In this document: piece after piece, positions 1 through 11,164 of the stretch
Numbering within the stretch: the stretch's first letter is position 1
Layout of the letters: the number at the start of each line of letters is the position of its first letter
Assembly: GCA_004335835.1 (NCBI GenBank)
Contig: RWJK01000200.1
Span: 1-28,986 of the forward strand
Length of the DNA stretch: 28,986 nucleotides
Reading direction: 5' to 3'
DNA from: Scenedesmus sp. ARA3
Taxonomy: Eukaryota > Chlorophyta > Chlorophyceae > Sphaeropleales > Scenedesmaceae
The notes under the pieces: model-generated
What the model was told of the DNA's origin: nothing
Databases searched by the model: none
The model's input: the letters and a program-made list of their open reading frames with translations, nothing else
Program-made: the position numbers and the translations under genes

Positions 1-1542
1 AGCTCGTTGAAGGTGATGCCCGGCACCTTGACCATGCGCAGGATGGCCTCCAGGTGGTTGATGTGCTTCACGTCCGCGATGATCCAGCACCACGCGGCCT
101 TGAACAGCGCCAGCTCGGACTGGCTGTCCTGCACGTGGCCTAGGATCTGGCTGAGCGTGGCGAAGCTGGCCGCGGTGAAGTCGCTGGTGGCTGCGACGTC
201 CTCAAACCTGCGGCCGCATGGTGGCGGGCATGCAGATGCAGATGTGACGGCAGCAGCCAGGAACACGATTGTTGTGGTGATATTGAGATGCTGGCCGTAG
301 CGTCATGTCAGTGATTGCATGTGAAGACATCAAACTCCAGAACATGGTGCCCTCAAATCTCAAACTTGTCAGCCAGTGCAAACACACTGAACCGGTGCGC
401 GTGAATGCCAGCCAATCACATCGCAACCAGACACCGCTGCGCAGTGCTGAGACAATGAAAAGGTGGTGTCACCGTCTGTGGACATGTAGGTGCCAGATTG
501 CGTACCTTCAGCCAGAAAAGGCACTGACACCAGCTGCATCCTACTCACACCTGGCAGCTGATGCTTCACAGCCGACCCACCTGTTGTTGATGTAGTCAAA
601 GCACGTTGCTGCCAGCTCGCTCATCTTGAACTGCAGCGACTGCGCCAGGATGGTGGTGACAGTAGTGGGGTGCATCGTCTCCCGGATGAACTGCTCAGCT
701 GCTGCTGCAAGTGCTGGCACATCCAGCCGAGTGGCTGCATCTAGCACTGCTACTGCACCCGGGTAGCTGAGGGTGCACTCTGCCGAGTAGAAGAAAGATA
801 TTATTGACTCCAAAGCATCGCTGTCTACGCCCCACACTGGCAGCTCCTCGCCATGCAGGTTGCCCTGCTCCAGCATGTTGGCAAACCGCTTGGAGCCAGC
901 TGACAGCACCACCTGGTGGCACATGATGCTGCGGCCATCGGGGGCAATGACTGTTATATCGCTGAACGGTCGTTTGTTGAAGTACCGCGCCAGCCCAGTC
1001 TGCAGCAGCAGGGAAGAGTCCACAAAGCGATGTACCTGCAGGGGAGGCAGCAAAGCAATTGCACAGCCGACTGCACATGAGCGAAACACAGCTGTTTCGA
1101 GAAATCAAGATGCTGCTATGATATAACACTGCTGTCGGGTGCATGGCGATCATGCTAGGATGCAGGTGGCCTGCATTGCACTGCAGCAGTACCCAGGGGT
1201 ACTGCCCACACCCCAGGAACCCCTGCAGGCAGCCGCAGCTGGCTAAGATGCTCTGATAACCAGTTAGCTCTACACCTAGGCTGCCTCGACAATGTCAGCT
1301 GCCCCTTCACAGCTCCGCACAAGCCAACTCGGCAGCGATGCCGGTCTGAAGGCGACGGCCAAGCACTCTCCCAGCTGCCCATAATCAATACTATTTTAGG
1401 CATCATCTCATGTGCTAGCTACGAGTTTCCTCGGGCCTCCAGCACAACACGGCCTATTGCGGATGAAGCCCTCCCGTGCATCGCACAGCTAAGCAGGTAC
1501 CTTGCTTTGAGGGGCTGAATCTTGCTCATCAGGCTCCGCCAT
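1..1542 (-). CDS. BTB/POZ-BACK domain protein, 3' end outside window (partial)
   Basis: Exons (minus strand): 1501-1542, 581-1035 and 1-207, the last running off the left edge. The first exon is only 14 codons (MAEPDEQDSAPQSK) and ends in phase 0 at AAG|GTACCT. Exon 2 starts after a CCCCTGCAG acceptor. The exon 2/3 join (ACAG|GTGGGT to GCAG|GTTTGAG) restores one Arg codon and joins FDYINNR to FEDVAATSDF. About 234 residues are visible. Residues about 36-140 are a BTB fold (FSDITV, CHQVVLSAGSKRFANML, DALESIISFFYSAE). A BACK-like helical region follows (TTILAQSLQFKMSELAATCFDYI; then LSQILG, LALFKAAWCWI, VKHINHLEAILRMVKVPG). BTB-BACK proteins usually serve as substrate adaptors for Cullin-3 ubiquitin ligases. 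C-terminal repeats such as Kelch, which would define the subtype, lie beyond the window. Domain identity is strong; the tiny first exon rests on phase and splice consensus only. Confidence 0.82.
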
Positions 1543-3616
1543 GGTGCCAGGGCCTCCCTGTACTGCTGGCTTGCTTGTCGCCGAGAGAGAGGTTGCTGCA
1601 GTTCGCTGCCCAGCACGGTGCGCAGTCTTACTCCAGCAACTCAACTCGTACAATACATTTTAAGCAACTGAAACACAGTGCAAGACCGTCGGGGCCGGCA
1701 CTACCTCTCATGTGTACAGGCGTATTGGTAGAGGTACAGGCTCGATAGGGTTCGCTGTGTGCACACAGCCGAGGCTGGCTGGCCCTGGGAGGACGCAGAC
1801 GCACTGCATAGCGGTACCAAGGAAGCACTGGACCCATGAAGGTGGAAAAGTGTATGCGGCAGCTGTTGTGCTGCTTCCTGGTGCCGCCACTTGCCATGCG
1901 CATGCCATGCAGCGGTGACGTGATGAGGCCAGCCTTGTCTGCCAGAGGTCACATGGTAGGGATGCACATGTCGTGTCACAAAGCAAATATTGCACTTGGA
2001 GCTGGTGTCCAATTCGCAGATGTGCACTGATGCCGCGGCAGCGCTGTCTCAACCACTATGGCTGTTTGGAACAGTGCTGGGGCCTGGGCCTGGATCACAA
2101 GGTGCTCTCGACAGGTTTCGTGTTTGAACAATTTAAGGGAATCACAACTGTCAGCAGCGGTTGCTGAGCTTCAAGCAGGACTCTCATTGATCACACCACT
2201 AGCTTCAGGCTGCAGTCCGCCGGACAGTCGGCGACTGCATGGGTCAGGCTGGGCCCGCTATCAATGATTTGTACGACTTTGCAACATCACAACTAGTGTA
2301 GTAGATACAGCTCTGCTTGCTACGATATACTAGTAACCAATAGTGTCGTAGCATGTCAGCACAGGGAGTGCAAACCAATCATGATGCTTTGGGGGCGTGC
2401 AGCAGCTCAACATGACCCGTAGGCCACACTGACTTGGTCTTGCCCTTTCTTTTCATCTCCAACTCTCTGCGCGGGAATTATGCCCTATGGAAGCTCTGGC
2501 CGAAAACTGGGCACCTGGGTGGTCTCTCAAGCGCACCATTGACATGGGCTCGTTGATGCTATGGCTTGATGAGTAACATGATGATGATGATGGGCTCGTT
2601 ACAAAATGGATGGCGCGAGTAGCACTGCCAGTGGCCCTCTGCGCCTGCTACACCAGCGCACGAAGGAAAGCAGCGAAGCCGTCACAAGATTGCCATTGCA
2701 TGGTATAACATGGGATTACCACACATCATGTGACCCATGTATCAGGTGCAGCGGCGCGGAATGCGCTGCTGCAAGCATGACTACACAAGGATGTCAACGC
2801 CACAAACCCTGCTTGTATCCTGTAGTGCGTTTGGACGGCTGCAGCCACAGGCACCACTGCAGCCCATATGTACATAAGGTGGATGCAGCCACACAGCTGA
2901 TACCAGCGTGCTACTCACAAGCCGAAGGTTGTTTGACACCACAGACCAAGCCTGCCATTGCTTGAAGGCGTTGGCATCCATGCAAACAGATCACCAAACG
3001 AAAGAACGGGCACAGCTAGATGCCCTGCACTGCACATGACGATGGAGTTCCCTCGCACACAGGTGTTGTCTCTTGAAAGCTGTATGATCATGCATTGCGT
3101 TTGTTGATGTAGAAGAAGTAGTAACAATGACAGCGTTGCCAGCTGCCTATTGCCCGCAATGGGTCAGGCAACTCACCCTACTCTACCAGCACTGATCCGT
3201 AGCACTCGCTCATCACCAAGGAGGCTCGCCTGACATGCACAACGGGTGGGCTGCAGCAGCAGCCATGCCAGCTAGTGTGGCTGCTACCATATGCTGCTAT
3301 GCAAGCACGCCATAGCAGCACCAGCGTGACGCTGCCAGTGCAATTCGCAGTGCCTCGCTGACCTGGCTGAATCAGTGCGATGCTGCTGACCTAAACATCT
3401 GCAGCTCTGCCCGCCCCAACTGCGCCGACCACCAGGCAAGTGCTGCACTCAGCACACATCTGCTGGAGTGTTTGGAGTAGCATCAGCTGCTGCCACTGCT
3501 GCAGCCTACCGCTACTGCACTCGCTGCCGAAGCCGTTGTTGATGCTGTTCCTGCAGGAAACTACAGTTGAAATGATGGCACCGCCTGGCTGGCGACCAGC
3601 CTGAAGCTACACTACA
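1543..3616. other. Non-coding interval: BTB gene promoter and glycosyltransferase 3' region
   Basis: The flanking genes are both on the minus strand, so this 2.07 kb should hold the 3' UTR of the glycosyltransferase and the promoter of the BTB gene. Open frames here, such as 2606-2965 (+), have low-complexity or Cys/His-rich translations without domain character and no consistent splice signals. A short GAT run is at 2578-2593, next to two copies of GGGCTCGTT. A TGTAA motif (the chlorophyte poly(A) signal) occurs on the minus strand at 2603-2599, about 1 kb past the glycosyltransferase stop. It is a possible but unproven signal. Confidence 0.6.
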
Positions 3617-6577
3617 CTATAGCAGCCGCTGCAGCCAGCCCCACAGCAACCGCCGCGGCCGCTGCTGCCCCCGCTGCTGCAGCTGCAGCTGCCGCCGCTG
3701 CGTCAAGCTGTCCGACTCCTGCCACCACGGCAGGCGCTTCACGCAGTTCAGGATGCCTTCATCCACGAGGCTGGTGTAGTTTCCTGCAGCCACCTCAGCC
3801 TGCACCTTGTCCCTGAACCTGTGCGTGAGCCCAGCCAGGTTGTTGTTGGGTTTGTCTGCCGTGATCTTGCCCGCCTCCATGTCCTTCTCGTAGCTCTTCT
3901 TCTGCACCTGGTACATCTTGTCCGCGTTGCTGCGCGAGTGCTGCCGGTGCACGATGAAGCCGGTGGGGTGCGCCAGGAACTTGTACCTGCACGCGACAGC
4001 AGAGCGGTTGCACATGAGTACACAGCATGCAAGGGTCGATTGGCACCAGGCGCTACCACTGCAGCACCGGCACCAAAGCCCACATCTTGTCCTTATCCTC
4101 ACACACACGTTTGAAGATCCCAGGCAGAGCCGCACGCATGCGCTGTGCAGAACTGCACTTGCCCCCTACACACCACCTGCCCTGCTCATTTACTTCAGGC
4201 GCATCTAATGGGCGTCTGCCGCCTAAACACTGACATGAAACCCCTCCCTTCCTCCAAGTATCTGAAGCGGCGTATGCCACACAAAGACACCAAAGCAACC
4301 CCTCTTCCTCCTATCCCTCCACTCACTTCTGGTAGAAGATATTGACCACGTGAGACACCTTGTTCCAGCCATAGCCCCGGAAAGACACGTCATACCAGGG
4401 GTTGCGGAACCTGTCAATGATGAACCAGGGCTCGTAGCCGTCATGGTACTCCACATCGTACGGCTGGTCTGCCTTGAACCACTTGGCGTAATCCGTGCAG
4501 TTGTGGCCCTGCAGGCGCAGACAGCAGGCATGTGTCGCGACAGGGGCGTGCCTCACGCCTCAACAGTCACGCATCTGCACAGGCGTGCTGCATGCTTGCC
4601 AAATCACAAGCTACTGCCTCTCCATGCAGCAGATATGTGTGCTACTGCTGCATCAGCCAGAAGTAGCGGCAGCTGCGTCCTCAGCCGACTTCCGCATCTC
4701 GCTGCTGCTTCTCAAGTGCGTGCAGCAGAGGCCTGCGCCACACAGACCCACCAGCTTGCGCCCAACAGCTTCTTTTCCTGGGCTGCTGCTGCTGCTGCTG
4801 CATACTCCAGCCTGCCATGGCTGCTGCTGGTATGCATGCATGCACCCTGTGTGTGAGCAGTGCACAGCAGTGCCTCCCAGCCTGCAGCAGCTGCCCTGCT
4901 GCGCCTCACCTGCCGGAACAGGTACAGCGCAAACTGATAGATCAGCCGCTTCTGCACCAGCCGCCCCAGCTGCTCCTTGTTCATCATGGCTGCTGTGTCT
5001 GCCAGGTCGTGCGCGAGCGTCATGTTCTTCTGCGGCGCTGTCTCAAACGCTGGCAGCACCACCACTGTCTTGCCGCGCGTCATCTCCCGCAGCTGGTCAT
5101 AGCTGCGAGCAGTAAGTTGCATGGAGCGGTAAGTGACTACCAAGCGTGTTTTGCAAGTGGCAGATGCCTGCAGGATGCATCAGCGGAAATGCCATGTGCC
5201 GAGCAACTGCAGGATGCACATGATGTGAGCAGCACAACTGACTGCTTGTATCATGCTGCGTACTGTGCAGTTGCTTCTGCTGCTGCCATATGCTGCCGCA
5301 TGGGCCGACCAAAGCTGTACATGGCATGCTTCGCCTCCTTTTGCTAGGCTTCCTGCAGCTGCACTCACTTCCTCTTATCCAGCAGCCACTGCAGCAGCGC
5401 GTTGCTGACAATGAGGTCCACATCCACCATGGCTACCAGCGGCGTGCGTGCCTGCAGCAGCGCGTAGTTGCGCATGGTATTGATGGGGAACATGACCCGC
5501 ATCACCTCATCCAGCACTGTCTCGTACAGCAGCAGGATGTCCAGCTGGCAGTTGTCCGCGGCCTCCATCCTGCAAGCAGCACACGCAGCATGTGGACGCC
5601 GAGTGAATTGCGTGCCAGGTGGTGTGTGTGGGTTGCAGCAGAGCTTGCAGGAACGGGTCATATGTGAAGAGTCAAACTGCTGCCATGCTCGGGTCAAAGC
5701 TGGCAGCACCAGCAGCTGCGGATGTGCCATCATATGTGATGCAAGCTGGCCAGCCACACTGTGCCAGTGTGGCGAGCACTGCATGCTGCAACTCGTTGCT
5801 GCTGACCAGCAGCGCTGCAGGGCGCATGCCCACCTTCTATGGAACTCATCAACTTGCTGTTCTGCTTCCTGCAGGATCCGTTTGTGCTCTTCTGTCAGCT
5901 CCGGCGCTTTGTCTGGGTTTGGCAGCACAACATACACTGCTGCGCTGATGGGCCCCTTGTAGCTGGTGCACTGCGACTCCAGCTGATTTACCCTGCTTGG
6001 ATTGAGGCCTGTCACAATGGTGACCTTCACTGCTGGTGATTTGCTGGACCACCACGCCTTGTGCAGCTTCATCCTGTGGGCATGTGCAGCACATCATCAG
6101 CGCTGGTGCTGGCACACTATCCACTGGCTAACATGAAGCTATGGCAGCACAACATGCATGATGAACTGCAAGGCATCGTTGTTATGCAGGCAGCCATTCA
6201 GCATGCATGCTGTCGAATCGTCTTTGGGAGCTGCCAACGACTGCTGCTGTATCCCCGGCGCACCTAACAGGCTTCTGATACGCGAAGTCCCGATAATTAG
6301 TAAGTTGCTGGTCAAACCCATCATTTATGCAGCTGTAAAGCTCGCTTGGAGGACCTGCACCGCTGCTGCTGCCGCTCTTTTCTGCGCTGCCCGCTGTGAC
6401 GCTTTGGCTGTATGCCAGGCAAGCACAGCCTGCCAACAACATCACAAGCAAGGCTCTGCGACCCAATTTCCAAGCCATGGGATCCTTATGCTTTTGCTGG
6501 CTGTCCAGCGATGGGTCCCCAGCAACCGCTTGTAGAGCACTAGAGCTATTCTTCCGCAAACCGAATGTGTTATTCAT
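3617..6577 (-). CDS. GT49-family (LARGE/B4GAT1-like) type II membrane glycosyltransferase
   Basis: Exons (minus strand): 6264-6577, 5834-6073, 5369-5569, 4910-5102, 4327-4508 and 3617-3986. Every junction keeps frame, giving 1500 nt and 499 aa. ATG 6577 precedes a short cytosolic tail and one hydrophobic segment at about residues 42-56 (ALLVMLLAGCACLAY), as in Golgi type II transferases. The lumenal part begins PSELYSCINDGFDQQL and carries VKVTIVTGLNPSRVNQLE, then MFPINTMRNYALLQARTP and the metal-binding DxD-type motif MVDVDL (D234, D236). Further motifs are VVVLPAFET, YEPWFIIDRFRNPWYD, FRGYGWNKVSH and LAHPTGFIVHRQHS. This order is that of the GT49 domain, which in animals adds glucuronic acid or builds matriglycan. 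The algal acceptor is unknown and cannot be read from sequence. The C-terminus ends in a Gln/Arg-rich stretch. GT49 assignment is strong; sugar specificity is not assignable. Confidence 0.88.
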
Positions 6578-6800
6578 ACCATTAGACTACTACGGTAGAC
6601 ACATCATGATTTTACGATCAGTACAGCGATTCTTGCAGACTCCCGGTCACGGCAGCAACCCGCTCTTTCCTTTGTCGCTGTGCTGACTCCTTGAATAAAT
6701 TTGACTCGGAAACAACTGATTCCATGCTAGAGCTACATCGAGCTGTTCAGGCAGGGCGTTGTCACCAAGACGAGTGCTAAGCTGTCAGTTGTGTCACCCA

Positions 6801-6821
6801 GTGACTCCTGACAGGAGTCAC
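6801..6821. promoter_or_regulatory. Near-perfect palindrome with inverted TGACTC half-sites upstream of the GT49 gene
   Basis: Arms GTGACTCCTG and CAGGAGTCAC are exact reverse complements around a single A. They lie about 225-245 bp upstream of the glycosyltransferase ATG. Each arm contains TGACTC/GAGTCA, the half-site used by GCN4/AP-1-type bZIP factors. Further GTGAC/GTCAC words sit within 60 bp: GTGTCACCC just left and GGTGACACC just right. A transcription-factor site is plausible; a stem-loop in RNA is the alternative. Function is inferred only. Confidence 0.4.
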
Positions 6822-8130
6822 ATGCACTCCGGTGACACCAGGCACACACGGCATCAGAGTGCAGGTGCATCGTTTCATCCTCCCACATGTAGCATCATGA
6901 AGGGTGTTCAGCATGCTTGGCACGCGAAGCACAGTTTAATCACAATGCACACAGCCCCGCCAGCAGCCTTTGAGGCTGCCAGACACTGCTGGCAGCAGTA
7001 AAATCGTCCTTTTACAGCAGACTTGCTGGTCACTGACGTCCCCAATCAGTGCTAACTGTTACCAATACTGCACAGCAATGAAACTTGGACTGGGAGTATA
7101 ACACCATGCATGGCGTGGTGAGCTGGCCGCACAGCGGCATCGGCAGCCTTCCCCAGCTTCCAAGACACTGGCAAGTGCCAAAACACGAAAGACGGCACAG
7201 CGCGTTTTGTGCGCAACAAAACTGCCAGCAACAAGCAGATGCCCACATCCATCATCAACAGCAACCCCCATATACCCAAGCTGCGAGAAGCAGCACAAGC
7301 TGGCGCAGCAAACGCAGCTGCAGAGCAGGCGACGGGGCAGCACACACTGAGCAGAGCCTTTGCTGCAGCAGTACACCACCAGGGCCCCAGCCCAGCTGCA
7401 GAGGCAGCTGTTGGCGGGAAATCACAGCCGCCAGGAACGAGCCGGCATCAGTGCACCAGTGCTGTGCTGATGCATAGCTCTTCCTGTGCTGCTGGCCACT
7501 TCTCCCTGGGCGAAAGCAGAGCATGGTGCTGCCTGCATACCCTGCATGCTGCTGCAACACAAACAGTACACGCACTCCTTGCCTCAACCTGATGCCTGGC
7601 CTGGCCTGCTGCTGCTGCCTATACCGAGAATGCCGCACAACTGCAGCACAATCACGGGTGACTATGCTCGCAACGAGAGCTATGAACAGCAAGAGCGTAG
7701 CTACGGGCCAGCACGAGGCACCAGCTAACTAAACAGTCCAAGGGCAATGCGCGCATGCGGTGAATGCCCGACAAGTGCCTGTACCCACGGATCAAGGGTG
7801 CTGAGCCCAACAAATGCTGCTTATGGCCAGTTGACCAGCAAACACCGCAGAGCATCGCCTGCTGGGAAGACGCGCAGCTGGCAAGCACTGCAGCCATGAC
7901 CCAGCCAACGTTCCTGCCACACCACGCGCGTGCTGCTGTACTGCAGAGTAATGTTGATCGCACAGCAGCACACCCGCAGCGCTCTCTCAAACCACCAACA
8001 GCCTTTGCACGCCGCCGCAGCAGCTGCTGCGTGCAGCATGATCCCTGCTGACATCAGCCACAGCTGCTGCTGCTGCTGCTTGGCACAGCCCCCAGCTATA
8101 CCACACCGCAAAACAAGCGGCAACCGCCGG

Positions 8131-8276
8131 TCCACCAAGCCCGCCGCATGCCTGCCGCTGCAAGCTGCTGCTGCTGCTTGATGTGGCCCCACCAACAACA
8201 TCCACGGCCGGCCACTCCACCAAGCCTGCCGCTTGCCTGCCGCTGCTGAGCAGCATGCAGCAGCTGCTGCTGCTGC
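8131..8276. repeat. Imperfect direct repeat, two copies, ending in CTG runs
   Basis: A unit starting TCCACCAAGCCCGCCGC at 8131 recurs as TCCACCAAGCCTGCCGC at 8215. Both continue through TGCCTGCCGCTGC and run into GCTGCTGCTGCT tracts. Spacing is 84 bp. It lies just past the stop of the Lys-rich gene, probably in its 3' UTR. Such duplications are typical products of slippage or unequal exchange in CTG-rich DNA. Confidence 0.6.
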
Positions 8277-8309
8277 TGTTGCCGTTGCTGTTGGCGGTGC
8301 TGCTGCTGC

Positions 8310-11164
8310 TTAGCGTGTGGGTGCCTGGTTCCAGTTAGACGTGTCCTTCTTGCCTCCCGCCTTCTTTGCACGTGCCTTGGCCTCAGCTGCTGCTGCCGCT
8401 GCTATGCTCTTCTTCTTGGCTGCTGCCGCCTCAGCTGCCTTCTTCTTTGCGGCAAGGCGAGCTCTCACCTGCAGCAGGCAGCAGAAGGCGCAGCAGGTGC
8501 ATCACACGACCCTTCAATGTGGTACGGCACACAGACAGAGACCTTGCGCTCATGCTCGAGCACTGGCAGCTGGCACACGGTATAACCAGCCATAATGAGA
8601 CCCGAACCGATAAGTAAAGCAGAATACACAGCCACCGCTTCCACAACCTACGCGGCCAGTGAGCTGACGCTGCTATGGCGGCGTCAGCCAACCCACTACT
8701 GCACAACTGGCATCAGCGTTGCAAAGCAGCTGGCCCAAGCAAATTTGTATTTGTCAGCGCACCAGAGCCTGCCCCACTCACCACAGCAGGGTCCACAGAC
8801 TCCCCTGACTCATCGCCAGCTGCAGGCTCCGGCTCTGGCTCCGGCTCTGCTGCTGGCTGCTGCTGCTGCTGCTGCTCGGCGCTGCCGCTGCCGTTCTCTA
8901 CCTCGCCGTTGGCGCCCTTCTTCTTCTCCTTCTTCTTTTTCTTCTTCTCTGCTGCCGCTTCCCGCGCCGCCTTCTCCTCTGTGCTGATGCCCAGCTCGCT
9001 GAAGATGGCGTCCAGCTCGTCCAGCTCCTTCTTCTTCAGCTCCTGCGGCATGTGCATCAACATAACAACAACATGATTAGCGTAAAATGAAACAGTTGTG
9101 TACAACAGTATATCACACACTGCATCAATGTGCGCTCGTCCAGCTCCTTCTTCTTCAGCTCCTGCAGCACGCATATAAAACACAAAACACATAGCATTTT
9201 TGAAAGGATAAACACGTATTTTGTATGGCAGGAGTTGTAAGACAGGAGTCGACAAACTGCATCCATGTGCGTAGCTTGCAGAGCACAGGACAGTGCAGGA
9301 GTGGCTGCGCACACATTGCAACAGCAAGGCCGAGCGCCCTCAAGCAAGGCTGAAAGGCTGAAAGAGGCAAAGCGTCGCAATGCAGCAGCGGCGCCTCCCC
9401 AACAATACAGGCGTGTCAGGCGTGCCCAGCAGCGCACCTTCTTTGACAGCTGCTTCTCAGGCTCTGCTGCAGGCTTGGGTACGGCCGCAGCGGCAGGCGC
9501 AGCCTCGTCCTGTGCCTCCTCTGCAGAGCAGCGCAAAGTACGCAGCACAGCGCAGCACAGTCATGCAAGGGCTGTGCGGCACTCAATGGTACATAGTGTG
9601 CGTGCATGGACGAAGGACGGCACACACAACAGCCAGGAGCTCCGACAGAAACAAAAAAACGAGACAGCACAAGCGTGCTACCTGCAACGCGAACTGTCCT
9701 GGGGATTGGAGACTGCAGGAGGGTGGCGGCCTGGCGGCCGATCCCTGCCGTACTATGAACCCAGCTTCTGTTCATCTAGGTGCCAGCTGCGTGAAGGGGG
9801 GCCCAGAGAAAACCCCCGGGCCAGCAACAGAGCCATGAGAAAGCAGCAGGCAGTGCCGCGCCAGGATTATCACAAACGTAACGCGCCTGACTGGCCCGGC
9901 CGAGCTAGCTCAGCCAAGCTGGCACTGCCCGCTGCTGGCTCCACCCAATGGAAGCAGCAGCATCAGAATGCGAAATTAGGTATCAGACACACGCTGCATG
10001 CGACGCACACTCACCACCAGCGCGACGGCCAGCCCCGGCTGACGACGCAGATTCTCTAACTGCTACCCCAGTGCAGTGCCAGCGGCAGCGGTAAGTGCAT
10101 CAGAGGGCAGGCTGGGTGCACCCGCGTGCTGCTGCCTTCACAGTGTGGCAAGATACGCCTGTTGCTGAACACTACGCCGCTCTTGGCGGCCCAATGTTGG
10201 CCTAACTATGGCACTTGGCGTTGGCGGTTGCAAAGGCTTACCTGGGGCTAGATCAACTGCTCACGCTGCGCTGCACAAGCTTTCCTGCAAGCTGCTGTCC
10301 TGCAAGCCGCTGTCCTGCAAGCTGCTGTCCCGCACCTTCGTGCTTCTCCTCCTCTGCCTCGTCATCATCGTCGTGCCCCAGCCCCAGCTCCACTCCCAGC
10401 TCCTTCTCAATGTCTACCTCCTGCAGGACAGCATGATAAGAGAATAGCAGTTTGAAGTGAAGTTGGTGCGATCAAGGCACTGTGCAGTATCATTAGCTGT
10501 GCGCGTGACAGGCAGGCTGCGCTGCCGGCAGTTCGGGGAACAGTTGCCCACCCCCAAGTACAGCCTGGCAGAGCTGCTGCATAGATTTGCAATTTCTGCA
10601 TGGTGAACCATGCTGCGTGCATGCACGATTGTAAGGACAGCGGCAGAGCCTGGGATCGACCTAGCAGCTGTGCTGTGGCTGAGCGTTCAGGCAGTACGAC
10701 TGCTACCCAGTCTGTAGCAGCCTCTGCGTAGCAGCCGCTGAGAGCATGCGTAACACACCTCCTCACTGTCCTCATGGTCATGCTCGTGCTCGTCATCGTG
10801 TGCCTCCTCTCCAGCAGCTGTGCCATTGGGTGCGGTCTGCAGGCAGCAGGCACACACACCAGGGGTTACTGCTGCTGCCTGCTTGGCAGCGGCGGAGCCA
10901 GCGGCTGCTGTCACGCTCATTTGCAAAATAACTCACCGGCTCCCATGTTGAGGGCAGCACTGGCACGGCATAGTCGTCGTCCTCCTCGTCCGCCCAAGAA
11001 GTGATGGAGATGCTTGGCTGCGAGAAGATAGCCTTTTCTAGCTCAGCTGTAGACACTGTCTTCTTCTTGTCCTTCTTCTTCTTGTCGTGTTCCTTAGAGC
11101 TCTTTTTCTTTGCCTTCTTAGCGTCGGCTAGAGCTGCGAATGCATTGCTCGTTGCAAAACTCAT
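8310..11164 (-). CDS. Lys/Glu/Ala-rich conserved protein of unknown function
   Basis: Exons (minus strand): 10937-11164, 10759-10836, 10336-10420, 9438-9520, 8782-9042 and 8310-8468. All phases match, giving 894 nt and 297 aa. The start is ATG 11164, the first ATG in frame. The N-terminus is MSFATSNAFAALADAKKAKK, followed by a basic stretch and the acidic SITSWADEEDDD. Exons 2-3 are acidic (HDDEHEHDHEDSEE; GLGHDDDDEAEEEKHE). Exons 4-5 carry QLSKKELKKKELDELDAIFS, the most family-like segment, then a Lys block, a poly-Gln run and Glu-Pro repeats. The last exon is Lys/Ala-rich and ends DTSNWNQAPTR. From memory, plant proteins of unknown function share the QLSKKE-KELEEL-LG core and an N-Q-P-R end; I could not check this. 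Composition suggests a largely disordered nuclear or RNA-associated protein, but that is inference. Confidence 0.8.
9015..9271 (-). repeat. Partial tandem duplication of the exon 5 edge within the intron of the Lys-rich gene
   Basis: A 32-bp block is identical at 9015-9046 and 9134-9165. The first copy spans the intron 4 acceptor and the start of exon 5 (codons for ELKKKELDE). The second lies inside the intron and keeps a TGCTGCAG acceptor plus the same codons. Flanking intron is also duplicated: ACACACTGCATCAATGTGCG at 9115-9134 resembles ACAAACTGCATCCATGTGCG at 9252-9271. The unit is therefore about 119-137 bp and partly diverged. The upstream copy could act as a decoy acceptor, but its frame diverges right after ELDE. 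Confidence 0.75.
10281..10330 (-). repeat. 15-bp tandem repeat just inside intron 3 of the Lys-rich gene
   Basis: About three copies of a 15-bp unit (plus strand TGTCCTGCAAGCTGC with one or two changes) follow directly after the donor at 10335. Read without splicing, the exon 3 frame stays open through it and would add QQLAG-QRLAG-QQLAG before a stop. Phase matching with exon 4 supports splicing at 10336 instead. Each unit holds a TTGCAG acceptor-like word on the minus strand. Confidence 0.65.

Larger units (their letters stand above)
6578..8309. other. Non-coding interval: glycosyltransferase promoter and 3' region of the Lys-rich gene
   Basis: This interval lies between two minus-strand genes. 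I see no convincing exon in either orientation. The open frames at 7085-7592 (+) and 7255-7692 (-) are Gln/Ala/Cys-rich readings of CAG/CTG-rich DNA with no motif. The part nearest 6577 holds a strong palindrome (separate entry). The part nearest 8309 is very rich in GCTGCTG and contains a direct repeat (separate entry). A minus-strand TGTAA occurs near 7012, about 1.3 kb past the Lys-rich gene's stop. Confidence 0.55.

Noticed and set aside
2606..2965. 119-codon plus-strand open frame
   Set aside because: No recognisable motif or helix pattern and no matching splice sites. It is consistent with chance in intergenic DNA.
9265..10059. 264-codon plus-strand open frame
   Set aside because: It is antisense to exon 4 and introns of the Lys-rich gene, whose minus-strand frame is supported by phase-consistent splicing.
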